Source of the DNA: Candidatus Latescibacterota bacterium
GTDB lineage: Bacteria; Latescibacterota; UBA2968
Direction of reading: 5' to 3'
Assembly (NCBI GenBank): GCA_018650745.1
Contig: JABIFK010000863.1
Span: 1 to 20,152, forward strand
Length of the DNA stretch: 20,152 nt
How positions within the stretch are numbered: position 1 is the first letter of the stretch; each line of letters opens with the position of its first letter. Positions 14,693 through 20,152 of the stretch are shown one piece after another. Below the pieces are notes generated by a model. The model saw nothing but the letters and a program-made list of their open reading frames with translations, made no database searches and was not told the origin of the DNA. The translations under genes were made by a program, and so were the position numbers.

Positions 14693-16427
14693 TACTATGC
14701 AAGAAGAAACCGTCACAAAACCGGGCCTGTCATTGGGCGCACGCATCTTTTCTATCTCTTTGGTGCTCTTGTTCGTTCTCATAGGCGTGGTCTCATTTTC
14801 TTTATATCGGTTGAGCAATGTCAGACAAGGCATTGATCAGTTGGAAACCTACTGGTTTCCATTGACTCAAATGGTAAGCCAAACCGATCAAGACCAGTTG
14901 GAACAGCGATTGTCTTTTGAGCGTTTATTGAAACTGTATGCCTTCAAACCCCTACCAGCAGATCAGATCGCACAGGAAAAACAGACCTGGATACAAGTTG
15001 GCAACCAAGTCGATGCTTTAATTACATCAATCAACCAGATACCAACCCCCATATCCCACCAAAAAGATCATGAAAATACTGCGGCCATCTTGCCCATCAT
15101 CGATCAAATGGCTGTCCGTCAAAAAGCAATGCGTGAGCAGGCACAACAAGTCATCATCATGTTGGAAAACGGTCAGCATGAACAGGCCGATCAACTGATC
15201 GCAACCATTGAAAAAGGCGAAACAGCATTTGAAGAAACAATTGAAGCCAGACAACGCGTTTTTGAAACCGCCTTTCGAAATGCCGCACACAGAGCAGCAC
15301 AACACGAAAGCCAGGTGCTACGTGTCAATGCAATTGTGACCTTCATTGCCATTTTTCTGGGTCTTCTATTTGCCACCCTAACAGCCACAAAACTCACCGC
15401 CCCCATGCGCCAGCTGATGGAAAAAATGCGGGATGTTGGAAAAGGCGTCTTGGAGGTGCACCTCCAACCCACATCTCGAGACGAAATTGGCACACTGACC
15501 ACATCATTTAACAACATGGTCGACAAACTCAAACTCAAAGACACCATTGAACAAACGTTTGGAAAGTATGTGGATGCAAGAATTGTCGAACGCCTGATGG
15601 AAAAAACCGATGAACCCCAAACAGGCGGTGAAACACAAGTGATGACCGTTCTTTTTCAAGATGCGGTAGGGTTTAACGCTGTGGCACAACACTTAAGCCC
15701 TGAAGAATGGGTTGCATTGACCAATAAATATCTAACCCACATGTCCAAACCCGTGACAAATCATGGGGGCATTATTGACAAATTTATCGACACAATGGTC
15801 ATGGCCTTTTGGGGCATGCCTTTTACCCGCGAAGATGACCATGCACACTTGGCGTGTGAATGTGCATTGGATCAAGCAGCCCTATTGCAAGATGTGCATC
15901 ACTGGGTATCTCAAGTGACAGATGAAACCTCAAAATTGAACCTTCAGGTGGGCTTGGCCACAGGGTCTTTGGTTGTGGGCAATATGGGCTCAGAGCAAGC
16001 CAAATCGTATACCGTTATGGGGGATACGGTGAACACCGCTTCACGCTTGAAAGGAGCCAACAAAGTCTACGGCACACAGGTGCTCATGACGGAAGAAACC
16101 CAACAATTGGCTTCTGAACAAATGGCAATGCGAGAAATTGACCTCATCCAAGTGGTGGGAAAAGACGAACCGGTGCGCATCTATGAATTGTTGGGACGCA
16201 TCAAAGATGTCGATGATGAAACAACGCAATTGCAAGACAGCTTCCACAAGGGCCTGATCGCGTATCGTACACAATCTTGGGACGAAGCACAAAAATGCTT
16301 TGAACACTGCTTACAACTTCGATCAGACGATGGCCCATCTCTCGTTTACTTAGAGCGGATCGCCATATTTCAAAAAACCCCACCCCAAAATGATTGGGAT
16401 GGGGTATGGCAATTAACTAAGAAATAA
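14676..16427 (+). CDS. Class III nucleotidyl cyclase receptor, catalytic-residue subunit (second metal Asp lost)
   Basis: A 583-aa paralogue of the preceding protein with the same plan: TM near residues 23-45, periplasmic helical region, TM near 217-238, HAMP near 239-290, cyclase domain near 320-505 and a matching helical tail with DWDGVWQ. The first metal Asp is present (Asp329 in LFQDAVGF) but the second is changed: DKFIGDAxM has become DKFIDTMVM, with Asp372 at the Gly position and Thr373 where the metal Asp belongs. In contrast GDTVNTASRL is intact (Asp450, Asn453, Arg457) and Lys369 is kept, a pattern expected for ATP specificity. Alone it should bind metal poorly. Combined with the first subunit, one complete active site can form. 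The ligand of the periplasmic regions is unknown. Confidence 0.9.
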   Translation: MASGLNTMQEETVTKPGLSLGARIFSISLVLLFVLIGVVSFSLYRLSNVRQGIDQLETYWFPLTQMVSQTDQDQLEQRLSFERLLKLYAFKPLPADQIAQEKQTWIQVGNQVDALITSINQIPTPISHQKDHENTAAILPIIDQMAVRQKAMREQAQQVIIMLENGQHEQADQLIATIEKGETAFEETIEARQRVFETAFRNAAHRAAQHESQVLRVNAIVTFIAIFLGLLFATLTATKLTAPMRQLMEKMRDVGKGVLEVHLQPTSRDEIGTLTTSFNNMVDKLKLKDTIEQTFGKYVDARIVERLMEKTDEPQTGGETQVMTVLFQDAVGFNAVAQHLSPEEWVALTNKYLTHMSKPVTNHGGIIDKFIDTMVMAFWGMPFTREDDHAHLACECALDQAALLQDVHHWVSQVTDETSKLNLQVGLATGSLVVGNMGSEQAKSYTVMGDTVNTASRLKGANKVYGTQVLMTEETQQLASEQMAMREIDLIQVVGKDEPVRIYELLGRIKDVDDETTQLQDSFHKGLIAYRTQSWDEAQKCFEHCLQLRSDDGPSLVYLERIAIFQKTPPQNDWDGVWQLTKK

Positions 16428-16462
16428 ATCTTTTACGGCATTCTACATCCACGCAAAAGTAG

Positions 16463-16485
16463 AGCCGAATAGGATCTATTCAGCT
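16463..16485. terminator. Weak hairpin between convergent genes
   Basis: GAATAG-gat-CTATTC (16467-16481), extended by AGC/GCT across one mismatch, lies in the 86-nt gap between the cyclase pair and the convergent DUF5916 gene. A clear T tract is missing on both strands, so a terminator role is only possible. Confidence 0.3.
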
Positions 16486-16514
16486 GAAATACCAAGTGAT
16501 TTGCGCGCCAGTTA

Positions 16515-18653
16515 TCACAAACGCCAGTTATACGCCGCTTTCACAAAAAAGCTTCGCCGAATGCGTTGATAACTTAAATCCACAATTTGGCCCCCAGAAG
16601 CATCCGGTTTTTCATACAACGAACCATAACCAATATGGCAAACCGTGCCGGGGATATAGGTAAAGCTCGCTAAAAAATCGGTCGTAACCTGCTTATCGGC
16701 ATCGTTGTATTCTCCTATCACCCGAAACAAAAGATACTTATTGGCCTGATAGGTGGCCTTGCCACGGTAAATATGAATTTTATACACCTCATTGCCTGTT
16801 GCTCGTTCGTTAAATTTCACGCGTGTGGCAGTACCCTCAATGGCAAGATTGGTCGTGGGCTGAAATGTCGTTTCTGATTGAATCACCTGCTCATCACCCT
16901 GATAGGGATTGCTCGGGTCAAAAAAGGGTTTGCCAGCCTGCTTAAAAAAGAGCGATGTGCGAAACTGTTTCAACGGCCGTGAAGAACAAAACATTTCCCA
17001 CCCAGAACGATCAAATTTCAACCCTGAAAAAATTTCATTCTCACGTCGATAATTCCCAAAAAATTCCGTGAGACGTGGCATCTCAAACGAAAGAAAAAAC
17101 TTGTGTGACGTTTCGGATAAATCGTAAAAGAGATCCTTGCTGATGCGTCCCCAATAAGCAGGTTTCAGCGTCTTGAAAAACTTAATGGAGGGATACAAAG
17201 TACGCTCCATGCCCGCATTAACAGAACGAATGCCCTGGCGCTCTATAAAACCCGTTGCCAAATCAAAGTTTCGACTGGTTGTATTAAACGAAATATCCCC
17301 TTGATAAAGATCTGTGTAATACCGAAACACCACGTCCGATGCATATCCTTTTGTAACAGTTCCCCCGCCATTTTGTATGCGACTGCCCAAAAGATCACAC
17401 TGAATAGACGTGGTATTGCTCAACCGAAAACGACTATCCGCACCAAATGCACGGCTATAGTCATTGCCCAATTCACGCGTGGTTGCCACAGCACCCACAT
17501 AACTGTCGTCATTAAGCAACTTCTTATAGCGCACAATGCCAAACTGCGCATTTTCAGATCGGTTTTCCAATGTTTTTGGAGATCGATCAAGCGCCGCCAT
17601 GGCAGAAATCACATGGGATTTACCCGGACGCCCCGTGAGCTTCAGCCCCACAATAGGATCAACAATTTTTCGCGTGTGAATCACCACCGGCACATGGCTG
17701 TTGTTGTAGCCCCCCACACCAGAAACAAACAAATGCTCGGTACCTTCAAGAAAAAACGGGCGCTTCTCATCGTAAATAACCGCCGAACGCTGATTGAATT
17801 CAACCTGAGAGGCATCGGCTTCCACCTGATTAAAATCGGGATAGACCGTTGCATCGAGCAAAAAAGAAGGTGACAAACTCATCTTGGCCGTTAGCCCCAC
17901 ATTGGGGTCCTGTTCTGTAACACCGCCCGCATCGGTATAGGAATGGGTCACTGCAGGTAAAAACTCAAGCGTGCGCCGATAAGCCAAGTCACGAAAATCT
18001 ACCGTCGCAAACTGACGCAAAACCGTGCCATTGTCTCTGCTCACTGCCGGATAGGAATCCCACTCTGACAAGCGAACAATGCGCCGCCGAAAACCAATGC
18101 CCATCGTCACCACATCACCTGCCGGATAACGAATGCTCTTGAGCGGAATGCGTATTTCCACATCATACCCCTCATCATGCTGAACACCTGCAGAATACCA
18201 CACAAAATCCTCAGATGCCTCAGACTCAAACTGCTCATTCGTCACCACATCTTCTTGCACACCCAATGGATTCACCATAAACCCAGTAGAAGATTGTTGG
18301 TCATGATACAAATCGAGAAACACACCCACCTTGTCTTCTGTAAAAATATTATCGCGCTTGGTCATAGATGCCGTCACACTTTGGGGCTGAGAATCCAAAC
18401 ACCGAAATGCAAAATAAAGATTGTCGGCATCATATGCGACATAGGCCACCGTCTTCTCAGAGGCAGGCAATCCATTTACAGGATCGGTGGTTACAAAAGC
18501 CTCATAGGCCGTTGCTGTTTGCCAAATATCCTCAGACAAAAGGCCATCTATTTGAGGCGGGGTTTCAATACGCAAAGCCACAACTTCTTCGGCTGCAGAG
18601 AGGGGACTGCAAAATAGAACGAGAGCGAACAGAGACAGAAATTTATTTGGCAT
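16515..18653 (-). CDS. DUF5916 outer-membrane protein with N-terminal CBM9-like domain
   Basis: This 712-aa exported protein has a signal peptide (residues 1 to about 20, FLSLFALVLFCSPLSA, with a type I cleavage site before AEE). A CBM9-like carbohydrate-binding region begins at about VVALRIETPPQIDG and includes DNLYFAFRC and VEIRIPLKSIRYP. A long beta-rich region follows, with the DUF5916 signatures YPDFNQVEADASQVEFNQ and EKRPFFLEGTEHLF, and it probably forms an outer-membrane barrel. A GTG at 18659 is an alternative start; I chose the ATG at 18653 because a GAAAG lies 7 nt before it. The serine hydrolase stop is 50 nt upstream on the same strand, so the two may be cotranscribed. Function of DUF5916 is not established; glycan or metabolite uptake is a guess. 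Confidence 0.88.
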   Translation of the reverse strand: MPNKFLSLFALVLFCSPLSAAEEVVALRIETPPQIDGLLSEDIWQTATAYEAFVTTDPVNGLPASEKTVAYVAYDADNLYFAFRCLDSQPQSVTASMTKRDNIFTEDKVGVFLDLYHDQQSSTGFMVNPLGVQEDVVTNEQFESEASEDFVWYSAGVQHDEGYDVEIRIPLKSIRYPAGDVVTMGIGFRRRIVRLSEWDSYPAVSRDNGTVLRQFATVDFRDLAYRRTLEFLPAVTHSYTDAGGVTEQDPNVGLTAKMSLSPSFLLDATVYPDFNQVEADASQVEFNQRSAVIYDEKRPFFLEGTEHLFVSGVGGYNNSHVPVVIHTRKIVDPIVGLKLTGRPGKSHVISAMAALDRSPKTLENRSENAQFGIVRYKKLLNDDSYVGAVATTRELGNDYSRAFGADSRFRLSNTTSIQCDLLGSRIQNGGGTVTKGYASDVVFRYYTDLYQGDISFNTTSRNFDLATGFIERQGIRSVNAGMERTLYPSIKFFKTLKPAYWGRISKDLFYDLSETSHKFFLSFEMPRLTEFFGNYRRENEIFSGLKFDRSGWEMFCSSRPLKQFRTSLFFKQAGKPFFDPSNPYQGDEQVIQSETTFQPTTNLAIEGTATRVKFNERATGNEVYKIHIYRGKATYQANKYLLFRVIGEYNDADKQVTTDFLASFTYIPGTVCHIGYGSLYEKPDASGGQIVDLSYQRIRRSFFVKAAYNWRL

Positions 18654-18703
18654 TGACACACTTTCGCATAAGATAAAAAATAAGAGACATCTGATTAGAC
18701 CGT

Positions 18704-19774
18704 TTAAGAGACAGCAGCAAGCACCCGTTGTACAAACCCATCATAATAATCCCCTGACACCCAACGCAGCACAACAACCAAATCCAACTCCGGTGCTACC
18801 CACACCCGATTGGTTCCTGCACCCCCATGAAAGAAATGATTCTCTGGCGCACTCGGCATCAATTCTCGATTCGTATTTAAAAACCAATTCATAAATCCAT
18901 ACGTCGGTCGCAAAGCTGTCGGTGTCGTCGCCATCTTCACCCAATCTTCCGATAAAATCTGACGTCCATTCCACACACCGCGATTCAAACTCAAATGTCC
19001 AAACCGCGCCAAATCCAATGCGCTGATCCACATGCCCCCGCCCCAATGCCCACCACCACTCACCGACTGAACTTGCTTGCCATCTACATCCACCCAAGAG
19101 TTGTCATATCCATGCCATTGCCACGAATCCGATGCACCAATTGGATCCATCACCTCTGCCTTTAAGATCTCTGGCAAAGGTTGTTTATACACACGCAAGA
19201 GTGACAACGCAAATCGATTCACCCGCACATCGTTGTATTCATAATGTGTGCCCGGCGTCTGTGGCGTACGCAATACATCATCTGGGTTACCCGCCGCGTA
19301 AGGTTTGTCCCACAAGGTGCCATCCCACTCGCTGATCTGCCGCAACAAATGATCCCACGTAATCTGTGCATTGTGGTCAGAATCATATCCCCCATCATCT
19401 ATATACGCACCAACTCGATGATTCAAATCACGGATCAATCCTTTGTCCCACGCCAAACCACACACGGTAGACAAAAAACTCTTGGAAATGCTAAACGTCA
19501 TATCCACACGCTCAGGATCACCCCACTCAGCAATGCGGTACCCGTGCCGAAGTACAACACCCGTCACCGGCCCATGAGATTTGGTTGGGCCTACGGTTGC
19601 ACCATCATCCTGTTTCCGTCCACCATTTTGGTCGCGTAAATACGCCGCCAAATCAGATGGAGCGCCTGCATGAGCAGGGTCCGTTGCAAAAGCAATCGCC
19701 TCTTCTAACAAAGCACCATCGATACCCACTTCATCAGGTGTTTTTTGCGTCCAATCCGAGCTGGGAAAATACAT
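18704..19774 (-). CDS. Beta-lactamase-family serine hydrolase (class C-like)
   Basis: This 356-aa enzyme of the serine beta-lactamase/penicillin-binding-like family has the nucleophile motif SxxK in TFSISKSFL (Ser95, Lys98), the second motif YND in HYEYNDVRVN (Tyr180, Asp182), and the third HGGAGTNRVWV replacing KTG. Members act as esterases, D-aminopeptidases or lactamases; the substrate here cannot be told. No signal peptide is visible, so it should be cytoplasmic. An AAGGA site is about 8 nt before the ATG. The DUF5916 gene follows after 50 nt and an unrecognised gene fragment precedes it by 88 nt. A true antibiotic-resistance role is unlikely given the motif variants. Confidence 0.88.
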   Translation of the reverse strand: MYFPSSDWTQKTPDEVGIDGALLEEAIAFATDPAHAGAPSDLAAYLRDQNGGRKQDDGATVGPTKSHGPVTGVVLRHGYRIAEWGDPERVDMTFSISKSFLSTVCGLAWDKGLIRDLNHRVGAYIDDGGYDSDHNAQITWDHLLRQISEWDGTLWDKPYAAGNPDDVLRTPQTPGTHYEYNDVRVNRFALSLLRVYKQPLPEILKAEVMDPIGASDSWQWHGYDNSWVDVDGKQVQSVSGGGHWGGGMWISALDLARFGHLSLNRGVWNGRQILSEDWVKMATTPTALRPTYGFMNWFLNTNRELMPSAPENHFFHGGAGTNRVWVAPELDLVVVLRWVSGDYYDGFVQRVLAAVS

Positions 19775-19862
19775 AGAAACATCCTTTGGTCAAAGTGAAG
19801 AGGCGGGCAACGCATGAACCAATGGCATCAGTGGCAAAGCATTCTCAACCAAACATACCTTC

Positions 19863-20152
19863 TTATTTTGATTCATACGTCCCGTGAATACTCTTTACCA
19901 AACGCTCGGTCGTCGAATCATCTAACACGATCACCTGATACGAATCTCCACCCGGTGCCACACGCACCACAATATGTCCGTACATACTTTGATAGGCGTT
20001 GTCCAGTGCGGGACCAATCACAACGCGATTGGCCTCATTCATATAGGTACAAAACAAATCGCGTGGTCCCGAATACAAGTGCTGAGATGTCAACCGGCTC
20101 AGCACATCGTGACCCGGTTGATCCGACGACCAATTTTGCTGAATATAAACAC
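19863..20152 (-). CDS. C-terminal fragment of an unrecognised protein (5' end outside window)
   Basis: The minus-strand frame is open from the window edge to the stop at 19863, giving 95 or more residues. A GTG at 20105 could serve as start, but the coding-like sequence QQNWSSDQPGHDVLSRL continues upstream, so a longer protein is more likely. The visible part has a beta-strand-like stretch (GHIVVRVAP, YQVIVLDDSTTERLV) and a C-terminal GTYESK. No family is recognised. It lies 88 nt upstream of the serine hydrolase on the same strand. Confidence 0.6.
   Translation of the reverse strand, partial: VYIQQNWSSDQPGHDVLSRLTSQHLYSGPRDLFCTYMNEANRVVIGPALDNAYQSMYGHIVVRVAPGGDSYQVIVLDDSTTERLVKSIHGTYESK

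Noticed and set aside
16506..16531. Direct repeat CGCCAGTTAT, two copies 16 nt apart at the stop of the DUF5916 gene
   Set aside because: It is short, partly coding and has no flanking mobile-element features, so it is probably chance or a small duplication.
17301..17873. 190-aa plus-strand ORF inside the DUF5916 gene
   Set aside because: It lies antisense to a clear gene, has unnatural composition rich in Arg, His and Ile, and lacks a ribosome site.
18704..19774. Antibiotic resistance beta-lactamase
   Set aside because: The KTG motif is replaced by HGG, the second motif is YND and no signal peptide is present, so a general esterase or peptidase role is more likely.

Overview
The window reads as a chromosomal segment of a free-living Gram-negative bacterium of about 45-50% GC. 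An outer-membrane DUF5916 barrel protein points to a double membrane. Together with an enolase-superfamily enzyme, a serine hydrolase, a phosphonoacetaldehyde gene pair and membrane-bound class III cyclases, it recalls large-genome uncultured marine or sponge lineages such as Latescibacterota or Poribacteria. That taxonomic guess is inference from gene content and is weak. No rRNA, tRNA, CRISPR array or complete insertion sequence was seen.

Left part (1-6.5 kb, all minus strand). A 3'-truncated polysaccharide deacetylase lies at the left edge, downstream of a compact four-gene operon read from 6317 to 850. Its order is a small MazG-like NTP pyrophosphohydrolase, an HNH endonuclease, a candidate PD-(D/E)XK-like protein, and a large PLD-nuclease/SF2-helicase/DUF3427 protein. 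The genes are separated by 0-19 nt. A well-formed promoter with two perfect palindromes precedes the first gene. I read this as a nuclease-helicase defence or restriction-like module.

Middle (6.5-12.8 kb). A phosphonoacetaldehyde reductase-type iron alcohol dehydrogenase is divergent from phosphonatase PhnX, giving a short phosphonate branch. Then come a strong terminator hairpin, a HEAT-repeat/HTH protein of unknown role, a relic of an AAA/DUF4143 ATPase, an enolase-superfamily protein whose third metal ligand and His base look replaced, and a CBS-pair protein with a possible small leader ORF.

Cyclase pair (12.97-16.43 kb, plus strand). Two paralogous membrane receptors, each built as TM, periplasmic helical region, TM, HAMP, class III cyclase and helical tail, overlap by 17 nt. 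The first keeps both metal-binding Asp but has lost the catalytic Asn and Arg and the base-recognising Asp. The second keeps Asp, Asn and Arg but has lost the second metal Asp. The losses complement each other, so the pair looks like an obligate heterodimeric cyclase with one working site, analogous to the mammalian C1/C2 arrangement. I consider this the most interesting system in the window.

Right part (16.5-20.15 kb, minus strand). A DUF5916/CBM9 outer-membrane protein lies 50 nt downstream of a beta-lactamase-family serine hydrolase, preceded by the C-terminal end of an unrecognised protein that runs off the right edge.
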